In this document: piece by piece, positions 15,333 through 23,862 of the stretch | How positions within the stretch are numbered: the stretch's first letter is position 1 | Layout: every line of letters starts with the position of its first letter | The notes under the pieces: model-generated | The model's input: the letters and a program-made list of their open reading frames with translations, nothing else | The model's database searches: none | What the model was told of the DNA's origin: nothing | DNA from: SPJN01 sp965229935 | GTDB taxonomy: Bacteria; Pseudomonadota; Alphaproteobacteria; SPJN01 | Direction: 5' to 3' | Assembly: GCA_965229935.1 (NCBI GenBank) | Contig: CBDDKB010000002.1 | Span: 2,914,001-2,978,000, forward strand | Length of the DNA stretch: 64,000 nt | Position numbers and translations under genes: made by a program

Positions 15333-15853
15333 TGACGGACAAGTCCGCAAACAAAATCCCTAAAACTGGTTGGGCAGCCTTTTGGCTGCGCCTGCAATAT
15401 CGCTTTGGTTGGATTGATGGTGAGGATTTGACGCAAAAACATCAGGTCGGGGCCCTGCCATATCAAATGGTTGATGGTCACCCGGTCGTTTTGCTTGTCA
15501 CATCGTCAACACGGCAACGATGGGTGTTGCCAAAGGGTGGCATCGAAGATGGCGAAACACCCCTTGAAGCGGCCTTGCGTGAAGCGCAGGAGGAAGCAGG
15601 TGTCACTGGCAAGATTGGCAAAACACCCGTTGGCTCATACAGTGATCTAAAATTGGGCAAGCGCCAATTGCGAGAGGTCATGGTCGACATCTATCCCCTG
15701 AAGGTCAAAAAGCAATTTGTCGATTGGGACGAAGATGGCAAACGCCACCGCCAGTGGGTAACATGTGATGAAGCACGGCGCCTTATTTCAATCCCTGACC
15801 TTCAGCCGATCATATCAGCGTTTGAAACCCAAATTTTGAATGACGCTGCCTAG
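15332..15853 (+). CDS. NUDIX hydrolase
   Basis: 173 residues from the GTG at 15332, whose G is shared with the TAG stop of the preceding gene. The NUDIX box is complete: GGIEDGETPLEAALREAQEE followed by AGV (G-x5-E-x7-REx2EExG). The preceding STRQRWVLPKG and the following SYSDLKLGKRQLREVMVDIY resemble diphosphoinositol-polyphosphate/diadenosine-polyphosphate hydrolases. It hydrolyses a nucleoside diphosphate linked to another group; the substrate is not clear. Its 3' end overlaps the convergent phosphate transporter gene by 4 bp. Confidence 0.88.
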   Translation: MTDKSANKIPKTGWAAFWLRLQYRFGWIDGEDLTQKHQVGALPYQMVDGHPVVLLVTSSTRQRWVLPKGGIEDGETPLEAALREAQEEAGVTGKIGKTPVGSYSDLKLGKRQLREVMVDIYPLKVKKQFVDWDEDGKRHRQWVTCDEARRLISIPDLQPIISAFETQILNDAA

Positions 15854-17280
15854 ACATCAAGCAGGGCGTGCGCAAGTGTTGCCATCAACCACCCCATGCC
15901 CACAGCGGCAGGTAGTGTGATCAACCAAGCAATGATGATTTTGGCGATACCGCGCCGCCTGACAAGTTGGCGATGACGCGTCTGTCTGGCCGTACGTACT
16001 GCTGCGCGCGGTGATTGATTAAGGCGCAGAATGCGGCCATCGCGGCGCCATTTGGGGTCGGTCAACATTTCGCGGGCAAGGCCGACGCCGAATATGGATG
16101 CCAAGGCAGTATGGGTCGAGCTGACAGGCAGTCCTAATGTCGACGCGAATAAAACAGTCATCCCAACCGCCATCAGCGCTGCTAATGTGGACAGGGGGGT
16201 CAGGCGGGTAATGTCGCGCGCAACTGATCGTGTCAGCCGCCCACCCAGCAGCACAACGCCCAACCCCAAACCGATGCCGCCAAGTGCCAACAAAAGGCGC
16301 GGCACAGTCATCGTGTGCAACAGCCCTGCATCATCGCTGGCGGCGATGTGCTGTATCGCGGCAAAGGGTGCAATGGCATTTGCAACATCATTAGCGCCAT
16401 GGGCAAAGGCAAAGCTGGCAGCAGCAATTAGAATGGGAATGCGCAAATAATTGCCCGCCATCGCATTCAACGACAGCCCGTCATCGACGCGGGGTGCGAA
16501 CTTAAGGCTTGCGGCCGCGACGGCAATACCCACTGATAGGCCAAAGCAGATCACCATCAGGGCAGTTGGGTGATCTACTATTTTCAGGGTGATGTAGCTG
16601 GTGATGATGGCGCTTAACAATCCGGTCAACAGGGGAAGTGCGCGGCTCAGTGCGTCGCGATTGTCTTCCGCCTCGATAATCGCGAACTGAATTGCAGCAA
16701 AGCCGCCCGCTGCAAACAAGAAACCAAGCGCCGGGGACCATAGCCATGCCAGCCCGATCTTGCCAAGTACGTCCCACGCAATCAGGTCGGGGCCCAACAT
16801 GGCAAGGGCGGCACCTGTAATGGCACCGACAAGTGAATGTGTGGTCGATACGGGCAAGCGCATAAAGGTTGCGATCCCGATCCAAAGCGCTGCGGCAAAG
16901 GGGGCGGCGACCATCGCGACCAATAAAGGGTCGTGATATACAGCCGAATGGCTGGTGATCAGCCCTGAGCCGACAGTCTTTACTACCGCACGGGCACCGA
17001 TCATCGCGCCTGCAATTTCACAGATGGCGGCAATGATCAGGGCGGCGGGAAGGCTGATCAATCGCGCGCCTACGGATGATGCCATCATATTCGCCGCATC
17101 ATTGGCACCGATCATAAGCGCCATTAAAACTGCACCACATAGGCCCAGAATTAATGGCGTCGTCCAGCCTGACGTAGGGGCAAGCGATAGAATGACCAGC
17201 ATGATCAAGGCTCCGAACAGGGCTGAAAATCCCAGTCGGGCCCTGCCGATACCGCTGATTTGTCTGGTCGGGCTGCTCAT
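15850..17280 (-). CDS. pit: PiT-family inorganic phosphate transporter
   Basis: 476 residues with ten or more membrane segments. The duplicated family signature is visible: GANDAANMMASSVGA near the N-terminus and HGANDVANAIAPFAA in the second half, with the STTHSLVGAITGA and SSTHTALASIFGV loops. These are proton- or sodium-coupled low-affinity phosphate (metal-phosphate) transporters of the inner membrane. A basic cytoplasmic segment (RTARQTRHRQLVRRRG) lies near the C-terminus. No Pho box was found in the upstream 150 bp. Single gene. Confidence 0.92.
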   Translation of the reverse strand: MSSPTRQISGIGRARLGFSALFGALIMLVILSLAPTSGWTTPLILGLCGAVLMALMIGANDAANMMASSVGARLISLPAALIIAAICEIAGAMIGARAVVKTVGSGLITSHSAVYHDPLLVAMVAAPFAAALWIGIATFMRLPVSTTHSLVGAITGAALAMLGPDLIAWDVLGKIGLAWLWSPALGFLFAAGGFAAIQFAIIEAEDNRDALSRALPLLTGLLSAIITSYITLKIVDHPTALMVICFGLSVGIAVAAASLKFAPRVDDGLSLNAMAGNYLRIPILIAAASFAFAHGANDVANAIAPFAAIQHIAASDDAGLLHTMTVPRLLLALGGIGLGLGVVLLGGRLTRSVARDITRLTPLSTLAALMAVGMTVLFASTLGLPVSSTHTALASIFGVGLAREMLTDPKWRRDGRILRLNQSPRAAVRTARQTRHRQLVRRRGIAKIIIAWLITLPAAVGMGWLMATLAHALLDV

Positions 17281-17434
17281 AATCGAACAAATATAGCTGA
17301 TTCGCGTGATTTGACGGGAATTTTGAATTTTACCGCAGTCCTGTGCTGATTATCAGGCTTGCGCTTTGGTCTACCTTTCGCATAAATGCCGCATCCGAAA
17401 TTGAACTGTATAACTGGATTTAGGAGTAAATGTC
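17281..17434 (+). promoter_or_regulatory. Divergent promoter region of the phosphate transporter and acyl-CoA dehydrogenase genes
   Basis: 154-bp gap between divergent genes. The TAGGAG ribosome site of the dehydrogenase gene ends it. No convincing -35/-10 pair or operator is visible. Confidence 0.35.
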
Positions 17435-18586
17435 ATGGCTGCCACACATCCCCGTTGGATGAACGAATCCCACATTGTTTTTGAAGATGCTGCCACAAAG
17501 TTTTTTGAGGCTGAGTTGGTCCCCAACATCGACAAATGGCGCGAGGCTGGCGTCGTTGACAAGGAATTCTGGCGCAAGGCTGGTGAGGCCGGCCTGATGG
17601 GCGGCTCTATCCCCGAAGAATATGGCGGGGCCGGTGGTGACCTTGGTCATGAAGTAGTGGTGCTGCGCACGCATGGTCAGACGGGTGATTCTGGCTGGGG
17701 CTATGGCGTGCAGAATATCGTCATCCACTATGTGAACGCCTATGGCACCGATGAGCAAAAACAGCGTTGGCTGCCCAAACTTGTGATGGGTGAATGGATT
17801 GGCGCGATTGCGATGACAGAACCGGGCACCGGGTCTGACCTGCAAAGCGTCAAGACCTATGCTGCTAAAGATGGCGATGATTACGTCATCAACGGGTCGA
17901 AAACCTTTATCACTAACGGCACATCGGCTGACTTGGTGATCGTTGTTGCCAAAACAGACCGCGAACAGGGCGCGCGCGGTATTTCACTGATCGGCGTTGA
18001 AACAGAAAATTGCCCCGGCTACCGGGTTGGTCGCCGTTTGGACAAAATGGGCCTGAAGGCGCAGGACACAGCTGAGCTATTCTTTGAAGATGTGCGCACA
18101 CCGCAATCTTTTGTGATGGGTGGCGGCGAAGGTCAGGGCTTCTTCCAGTTGATGAACCAGTTGCCCTGGGAACGGTTGCAGATCGGCCTTGGGTCCTTGT
18201 CTGCCAGTGAAGTCGCGTTCCGCGAAACACTGGCCTATGTCAAGGAACGTAAGGCGTTTGGCAAGCGTCTGCTCGACTTCCAAAACACTCAGTTCAAAAT
18301 GGCGGAAGTGAAAACAAAGCTCGAAGTAATGCGCAGCTTCATCAATGATTGCATTGAAAAATGTATCGCCGGTGAACTTGATGCCCCGACAGCCTCAATG
18401 GCGAAATGGTGGGGCTCGCAAACGCAGGGCGAAATCATTGATGAATGTTTGCAGCTATTCGGCGGCTATGGGTTCATGAATGAATATCCGATTGCCCGTC
18501 TTTATGCCGATGCCCGGGTGCAGAAAATCTATGGCGGCACGAATGAAATTCAAAAGATGCTGATTGCCCGGTCGCTTGATGGCTAA
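17435..18586 (+). CDS. Acyl-CoA dehydrogenase
   Basis: 383 residues, the normal length. Seen: the signature AMTEPGTGSDLQSVKT (about 126-141), the FAD-binding WGSQTQGEIIDECLQLFGGYG and the C-terminal KIYGGTNEIQKML. The position of the usual catalytic Glu (YEGT) is Gly here. As in long-chain and isovaleryl-CoA enzymes, the base is probably Glu246 in LPWERLQIGL. It catalyses the first alpha,beta-dehydrogenation of an acyl-CoA in beta-oxidation or branched-chain amino-acid breakdown and passes electrons to ETF. It is alone on its strand; strong TAGGAG ribosome site. Confidence 0.93.
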   Translation: MAATHPRWMNESHIVFEDAATKFFEAELVPNIDKWREAGVVDKEFWRKAGEAGLMGGSIPEEYGGAGGDLGHEVVVLRTHGQTGDSGWGYGVQNIVIHYVNAYGTDEQKQRWLPKLVMGEWIGAIAMTEPGTGSDLQSVKTYAAKDGDDYVINGSKTFITNGTSADLVIVVAKTDREQGARGISLIGVETENCPGYRVGRRLDKMGLKAQDTAELFFEDVRTPQSFVMGGGEGQGFFQLMNQLPWERLQIGLGSLSASEVAFRETLAYVKERKAFGKRLLDFQNTQFKMAEVKTKLEVMRSFINDCIEKCIAGELDAPTASMAKWWGSQTQGEIIDECLQLFGGYGFMNEYPIARLYADARVQKIYGGTNEIQKMLIARSLDG

Positions 18587-18606
18587 GGCTTTGGCCGGTT
18601 AGGCAT

Positions 18607-19140
18607 CTAGCCAAATCGATCATGTTGGAGGGTGGCGCTGATGGCGCTGCCCTCTTTTCGTTTATGTATCGTATAAGTCTTTTGGTCGTCGCGCTTGGCT
18701 GCGATCATCGCTTCGATTTTCGGGTTGACGTCGCGTCTGTAATTCCATGTCCAAAGGTAAAATTCTGAATCAAAGCGTTCCGGGCATCCGGGCGCAGAGT
18801 CGGGGCGCACTTTGCCATAGGTAAAAATTGATCGCTTTAAGATGCCATGCATGCATTGCCATCGGGGAATATCAAAATAGACAATATGGGTTGCGTGTCG
18901 CGGAACCAAGTCACCTAGTTTTCCGGTGAAGCCGCCGTCCATGATCCAATTTGGTTCGGTGACTGTACGGGCGACGCGATCTTCAAACCGTCCTTCAGGC
19001 GGTTCCTGCCAACCGGGATCGAAATAAAGTTGATCAAGATGTACAAGCGGCAGGTCGAGCGTTAAGGCAAGATCTCGGCCAAGGGTGGATTTGCCCGACC
19101 CGCTGCTACCTGTGATCCATATGCGCATATCTTGCGTCAT
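18607..19140 (-). CDS. P-loop kinase-like protein (FlaR/adenylate-kinase-like)
   Basis: 177 residues. Walker A GSSGSGKS at 11-18 follows a MRIWIT strand; then HLDQLYFDPGW and NWIMDGGFTGKL are typical of the 'topology modulation' (FlaR-like) P-loop proteins related to adenylate and shikimate kinases. The phosphate acceptor is unknown. Two bases separate it from the upstream membrane protein gene, so both are in one transcription unit. Convergent with the acyl-CoA dehydrogenase. Confidence 0.8.
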   Translation of the reverse strand: MTQDMRIWITGSSGSGKSTLGRDLALTLDLPLVHLDQLYFDPGWQEPPEGRFEDRVARTVTEPNWIMDGGFTGKLGDLVPRHATHIVYFDIPRWQCMHGILKRSIFTYGKVRPDSAPGCPERFDSEFYLWTWNYRRDVNPKIEAMIAAKRDDQKTYTIHKRKEGSAISATLQHDRFG

Positions 19141-19142
19141 AA

Positions 19143-20144
19143 TCAGCCTAAAAATCCATCGATGATATTTTCAACAATGGCGCCGCCCGTCCAGGTGCCA
19201 AGGGGGATCAAAAGATAAATGCCGTAACGGGCCAACACAGACCGATCAAAAGGCCATTCAGGTACAGCTTGTATATGGGCTTGGTAATCAAGCAGCGTAT
19301 TTAATCTAGCCAGTTGATCGTGTGACATGGCCGTGTCACTGACGCCCCCTGCCTGCCTTGCGGCAATGATCTGGGCCGCTACTTGTTCAAGCTCATTGGC
19401 TTTGGCAGCAACGATGCGCTTGCGCAAGCCCAAGGATGGCAACATCAGGCCGACCAAGGAGAACAAAATAATGATGCCCATGACTGCGGCAAACAAAATC
19501 CAATAGCGTGGATCTACCAGAAAGGGGGTAAGCGTTGCTGGCAACAAAATAGCGATCAACGCATTGAATAGGCCCTGCCGTGCGGTTGCCGTGATCGCTG
19601 TACGATCAAACAGGTCGAATGGTTGTGTTTGCGCTGCCTTGTTTAGCCGATCAGCGTTAATCAGCATGGCACAGATCATCATGCCCCCTTCCCAGCCGAT
19701 GAACCACGTAGCAATGCGGTGCCAACCGATGCTCCACCACCACAGCGAGACATTATAGGGGTTCCATGCGATATCCGATTGTTCCAACAAGGGGGCAGAC
19801 CCCGCAAAGACCAAGCCGAACAGCGCCATCAGCGGATATAGCCACCAATAGGACCTTTGTGATGCAGATTTGTTTTCGGGTTGTCGCTGCTTGATCAACA
19901 GCGCATGTGCTGTAACAGCAAATACAAACATGAAGTTCAGCAAAATAGCGATAAGTATTTCGCCGAAATCCTCACCATCGCTATATTGGAAATAGGGGTG
20001 GGTCTCAGGGATGCCGCCAAAAACCCGCGTTCCTGCGATCAGAACCGCTGTCAATAACGCGAACAAAATCACGCCATTCCTGATCGGATGATCAGGACGC
20101 AGCAATATAAGCCGCGCTACTGAATAAATGGGTGGCTTTTCCAT
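19143..20144 (-). CDS. Hypothetical polytopic membrane protein
   Basis: 333 residues from the ATG at 20142-20144, which has GGGAAG at the right distance; another ATG 21 bp upstream has no ribosome site. About seven hydrophobic segments with aromatic-rich loops (WWWSIGWHRIATWFIGWEGG). A coiled-coil-like cytoplasmic stretch (KANELEQVAAQIIAARQAG) precedes the last segment. No family is recognised. Co-transcribed with the P-loop kinase-like gene and divergent from the TAXI binding protein gene. Confidence 0.75.
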   Translation of the reverse strand: MEKPPIYSVARLILLRPDHPIRNGVILFALLTAVLIAGTRVFGGIPETHPYFQYSDGEDFGEILIAILLNFMFVFAVTAHALLIKQRQPENKSASQRSYWWLYPLMALFGLVFAGSAPLLEQSDIAWNPYNVSLWWWSIGWHRIATWFIGWEGGMMICAMLINADRLNKAAQTQPFDLFDRTAITATARQGLFNALIAILLPATLTPFLVDPRYWILFAAVMGIIILFSLVGLMLPSLGLRKRIVAAKANELEQVAAQIIAARQAGGVSDTAMSHDQLARLNTLLDYQAHIQAVPEWPFDRSVLARYGIYLLIPLGTWTGGAIVENIIDGFLG

Positions 20145-20252
20145 GTGACTTCCCAATCCCGTCATTATGTCAAATCAGACTGGTCCCCGGTCGCTGATTA
20201 GATTATTTTGCTATAGACTAGTAAGAAATTCTGTTTTGTCACCCTTGAGATT

Positions 20253-21299
20253 GTGCTTTTGATGTTTCGTTCCCCTGTTCGACGATTTGCAGCCTCTATT
20301 GCGACTGCACTAGGCGCATTTGTTGGCGCTATCGGTGGGGTTCAGCCCGGTTATGCGGGGGAGGAACTGCGCTATTTCCATTTATTGTCAGGCAATGCAG
20401 CAGGCACAGGCTATGCCATGGCTGAATCCATTGCCGCCGTTATCTCGGGTCCTCCGGGCGCGCCATCCTGCAGTTTGGATAGCCGATGCGGCGTTTCCGG
20501 GTTAATAGGGGTGGCGCAATCTAGTCCCGGTCCTATGACCAGTCTGGATCTTGTCGCAAAAGGATTGGCAGATGCCGCCTTAGTACGTGCCAGCCTGATC
20601 AATCATGCAACAAATCGGTCTGATAAGAGCGAGGCGAAGCTTGCAGACTTGCGTCATGTCAGCAATGTGGGGACGCACCAGTTGCACGTGATCGTGTCTG
20701 AAAGCGTCGTCGTGGACACTATTGCTGATTTGCAATCTTACCGTATCGGCGTTGGGTCCCCTCGTTCAGAGGTGCCGCGCATCGCTGCGGCCTTATTTGG
20801 GGTCGCGGGCATGAATGTCAAAGCCATGGACCTTCGCAGTGTTTCGGATGTAGACGCGGCTACCTTGATGGCAGTTGGCAAATTGGATGCGATGATCTTT
20901 GTTGGTCAGGGCCAGACACGGTTTGTTGCGGATATTGTCTCGTCCGGCATTGGGATTGATATGCCGATAGATGAGGCGGTGCTGGATGAGCTCGCCATGA
21001 AGGTCAAGGGCACCTACAAGATGAATTTGCCGAACCCTGATCGCGAAGACACGTGGCGACAGGTCTTGGCCTTTCCCGTCAGTCTGGTAGTTAATAAAGG
21101 GACCAGCGCGTCACTTGTCTCGTCTGTGCTGAACGCAATTTGGTGGAAAGGCAATCAAACCCAGTTGGAGGCAAATGGGCTGGGCCCGCTTAGTCTTGCC
21201 CAAGCGTTTGAGCTGATACAGTTGCCCTTACATGAAGGGGCCGGGGATTACTTTGCAGATCGTGGCGGCTTGCCACGTGGTGTGATTGTCGAACCGTAG
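20253..21299 (+). CDS. TAXI-family TRAP-type solute-binding protein
   Basis: 348 residues from GTG at 20253 (an ATG three codons later is equally possible). Signal peptide with cleavage after GYAG near residue 36. The family pattern is seen in LLSGNAAGTGYAMAESIAAVI, AQSSPGPMTSLDLVAKGLADAALV and the DLQSYRIGVGSPRSEVPRIAA segment. Such periplasmic proteins deliver dicarboxylates or glutamate-like ligands to a fused TRAP permease. A CSLDSRCG insertion carries two cysteines that could form a disulfide. No TRAP membrane subunit lies in the window, so partner and ligand are unknown. Convergent with fmt, 6 bp apart. Confidence 0.83.
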   Translation: MLLMFRSPVRRFAASIATALGAFVGAIGGVQPGYAGEELRYFHLLSGNAAGTGYAMAESIAAVISGPPGAPSCSLDSRCGVSGLIGVAQSSPGPMTSLDLVAKGLADAALVRASLINHATNRSDKSEAKLADLRHVSNVGTHQLHVIVSESVVVDTIADLQSYRIGVGSPRSEVPRIAAALFGVAGMNVKAMDLRSVSDVDAATLMAVGKLDAMIFVGQGQTRFVADIVSSGIGIDMPIDEAVLDELAMKVKGTYKMNLPNPDREDTWRQVLAFPVSLVVNKGTSASLVSSVLNAIWWKGNQTQLEANGLGPLSLAQAFELIQLPLHEGAGDYFADRGGLPRGVIVEP

Positions 21300-21305
21300 G
21301 GCTTG

Positions 21306-22244
21306 TTAAACGGCGAGTGTTGTCCCTTTCGGGATCGGCAATCCATTCAATAGATCTTTGACATCCATTGGCCCTTTACCGGGGCGTTGCGCGCGGGTGA
21401 TGGCAACCGCCCCTTCAGAACAAGCGATGGTTAGGTGATCATCCAACACCTCACCGGGGGTGCCGCTTCTTGCAACAGCTTTGGCCTGTAATAGTTTCAG
21501 GCGGATCGGCTGCCCGTCTGTTTGGGGCACAGGCGTCCATGCGCCGGGGAAGGGGGACAGGCCGCGAATATGTGCAGCAACCTTAGTTGCGGGCTGGTCC
21601 CAATTAATCTCAGCCTCTGCCTTGTCGATTTTTTTGGCATAGGTCGCGCCTTGATCTGGTTGGGGCGTCAGCACGGGCAACTGGTCAGCATCTGCGATCA
21701 TTTGCAATGTTTCAACCATTGCAGCAGCGCCAATAGGGGCCAGCTTGTCATGCAGGCTGGCATAGGTGTCGTCTTCTGTGATCGACGTAGTGCGTTCCAG
21801 TGCAACGGGGCCCGTGTCCAACCCTTCATCCATTTGCATGATGGCGACGCCTGTTTGTGTGTCGCCTGCCATAATCGCCCGCTGGATCGGGGCTGCCCCG
21901 CGCCAGCGCGGCAGAAGTGAGGCGTGAATGTTAAAACAGCCAAACCGCGGCGCATTCAAAATCGGCGCAGGTAGTAACAAACCGTAAGCAACGACAATTG
22001 CTGCATCAAGATTTAGCGCAGCAAAGCGCGTCTGCTCTGCCTCACCTTTCAGACTAAGGGGTGTGAAGACTGGAATGTCCCGGTCAAGCGCTGCCTGATG
22101 AACGGGGGAGGGGGTTTCCTTCTTACCCCGTCCGGCGCGTCGGGGCGGCTGGGAATAGACCGCTGCAATGTCATGCCCGGCGTCGATCAATGCTTCAAGT
22201 GCCGTGACGGAAAAGTCCGGCGTGCCCATGAATGCTAAACGCAA
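21306..22244 (-). CDS. fmt: Methionyl-tRNA formyltransferase
   Basis: 312 residues, the usual length. It transfers a formyl group from 10-formyl-THF to initiator Met-tRNA. Seen: N-terminal MRLAFMGTPDFSV, catalytic Asn105 and His107 in FNIHASLLPRWRGAAP, and Asp143 in DEGLDTGPV. The C-terminal OB-fold domain begins near residue 205. It lies 35 bp after def, whose product later removes the formyl group; the pair is normally co-transcribed. Confidence 0.97.
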   Translation of the reverse strand: MRLAFMGTPDFSVTALEALIDAGHDIAAVYSQPPRRAGRGKKETPSPVHQAALDRDIPVFTPLSLKGEAEQTRFAALNLDAAIVVAYGLLLPAPILNAPRFGCFNIHASLLPRWRGAAPIQRAIMAGDTQTGVAIMQMDEGLDTGPVALERTTSITEDDTYASLHDKLAPIGAAAMVETLQMIADADQLPVLTPQPDQGATYAKKIDKAEAEINWDQPATKVAAHIRGLSPFPGAWTPVPQTDGQPIRLKLLQAKAVARSGTPGEVLDDHLTIACSEGAVAITRAQRPGKGPMDVKDLLNGLPIPKGTTLAV

Positions 22245-22279
22245 GGGGTGGTCCTTTCACCGGATGGCGTGGGCGACGG

Positions 22280-22822
22280 CTAGGCCGCGTTCAGCGCCTT
22301 TTGCTTTTTCAGTTTTTTAAGGATCATGTTGCGCTTCAGGCGTGACAGATGATCCACAAACAAAATGCCGTTCAAATGATCCATTTCATGCTGGATACAC
22401 GTGGCGAGCAACCCCTCCATATCCTGCACCTGTTCATTGCCGTCATAATCAAGATATTTGACTGTGCAGGTCGCAGGACGATCCACATCTTCAAAGAAAT
22501 CTGGCACTGACAGGCAGCCTTCCTGATAGGTTGCCATATCGTCGGATGATTTGATGATTTCGGGGTTCACGAAATAAAGCGGGTTGCGGGCAGGCTCTGC
22601 CCCCTCATCATCCGCCTCGTCTTCGCGGTCCTGCAAGTCAATCACCAAAATCCGCAAAGGCTCGCCGATTTGGATGGCGGCAAGGCCAATGCCCGGCGCG
22701 TCATACATGGTGTCGAGCATGTCATCCATCAACGCGCGAATCTCGTCCGTCACCTCCTCAACAGGGGCGGAGACTTGTTTCAGCAGCGGGTCAGGCGCGG
22801 TTATGATTGGTCGAATAGCCAT
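22280..22822 (-). CDS. def: Peptide deformylase
   Basis: 180 residues. It removes the N-formyl group from nascent proteins using a metal ion. All three motifs are intact: GIGLAAIQ (44-51), EGCLS with metal ligand Cys103, and HEMDH (145-149). A slightly longer acidic insertion (REDEADDEGAEPARN, about 66-80) precedes the strand PLYFVNPEI. Upstream of fmt in the same direction. Confidence 0.97.
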   Translation of the reverse strand: MAIRPIITAPDPLLKQVSAPVEEVTDEIRALMDDMLDTMYDAPGIGLAAIQIGEPLRILVIDLQDREDEADDEGAEPARNPLYFVNPEIIKSSDDMATYQEGCLSVPDFFEDVDRPATCTVKYLDYDGNEQVQDMEGLLATCIQHEMDHLNGILFVDHLSRLKRNMILKKLKKQKALNAA

Positions 22823-22893
22823 AATTATCAGATAAGACCCGGCGTCTGGTTGGTCAAGGGCAGCAAAGTCGCAGATTTGACCGGATTTGTGGG

Positions 22894-23487
22894 CTAAACA
22901 CTACGTCTGGCGCGGAAAGCGGCGGCAATTGTGCCATCGTCCAGATAATCAAGCTCACCCCCCACGGGAAGGCCGTGAGCAAGGCCTGAGACCTTGGCAT
23001 CACTATCCGCCAGCCGGTCCATAATGACATGGGCGGTGGTTTGGCCGTCTACTGTTGCGTTGAGCGCGAGGATGACTTCACTGATGCCGCCGTCACGAAC
23101 GCGGGTCACAAGCTGATCTATGGTCAGATCGTCTGGCCCAATCCCATCAAGTGCAGACAGGACCCCGCCCAACACGTGATATTGGCCGTTGAAAATTCCA
23201 GACCGTTCCAGTGCCCACAGGTCGCCAGCATCTTCGATCACACAAATTGATCCTTTATCGCGTTCAGGATCGCGGCAGATCAAACAGGGGTCAGAGGTAT
23301 CGAGATTGCCACATGTGCCACAGGTTTTGATCTTGCTGGCAGTATCGGCAAGTGATTGCGACAGGGGGATCATCAACCCTTCGCGCCGTTTGATCAGGTG
23401 CAATACAACACGCCGGGCCGACCGCGGGCCAATGCCGGGCAGCTTGGAAAGCAGCATGATCAGGCTGTCAATTTCTGGGCTGTTCAT
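22894..23487 (-). CDS. recR: Recombination protein RecR
   Basis: 197 residues. Part of the RecFOR system that loads RecA onto gapped DNA. Seen: the helix-hairpin-helix LPGIGPRSARRVVLHL (about 16-31), the C4 zinc finger Cys56, Cys59, Cys68 and Cys71, and the Toprim domain starting ICVIEDAGDL (81-90). Four bases after the YbaB gene, as in most proteobacteria, where dnaX-ybaB-recR form an operon. Confidence 0.97.
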   Translation of the reverse strand: MNSPEIDSLIMLLSKLPGIGPRSARRVVLHLIKRREGLMIPLSQSLADTASKIKTCGTCGNLDTSDPCLICRDPERDKGSICVIEDAGDLWALERSGIFNGQYHVLGGVLSALDGIGPDDLTIDQLVTRVRDGGISEVILALNATVDGQTTAHVIMDRLADSDAKVSGLAHGLPVGGELDYLDDGTIAAAFRARRSV

Positions 23488-23491
23488 AGGC

Positions 23492-23824
23492 TTAGGTAAA
23501 GGCCTTCATAATGTCCGGCGGCAGGCCAAGCCCGCCTGTCAGCTCGCCCATTTTTTCCTGCTTCTGCGTTTCAAGGTTTGAAATAGCATCATTAAGCGCG
23601 GCGGCAATCAGGTCTTCGACAACGGTCTTGTCGTCTGCGCCTTCAGAAAAAAGCGATTGGTCAATCGTGACGGATTTGACAAAGCCCCGCCCATTAACGG
23701 TGACGGTCACCATGCCTGCGCCTGCCTTGCCGTCAACTTCCATTGCCAGCACTTCTTCCTGCATGGCGGTCATTTTTGACTGCATGGACTGGGCCATGGA
23801 CATCATATCGTTGAAATCAACCAT
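23492..23824 (-). CDS. ybaB: YbaB/EbfC nucleoid-associated protein
   Basis: 110 residues. A small dimeric DNA-binding protein that shapes the nucleoid. The family layout is clear: the coiled MAQSMQSKMTAMQEEVLAME helix, the strand GAGMVTVTVNGRGFVKSVTID and the LEDLI-like segment VVEDLIAAALNDAI. Gly-rich C-terminus. Between dnaX and recR, as usual. Confidence 0.96.
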   Translation of the reverse strand: MVDFNDMMSMAQSMQSKMTAMQEEVLAMEVDGKAGAGMVTVTVNGRGFVKSVTIDQSLFSEGADDKTVVEDLIAAALNDAISNLETQKQEKMGELTGGLGLPPDIMKAFT

Positions 23825-23862
23825 GTTACGGTAATCCCTACTTGTTGGACGGTTGGGCGTGC

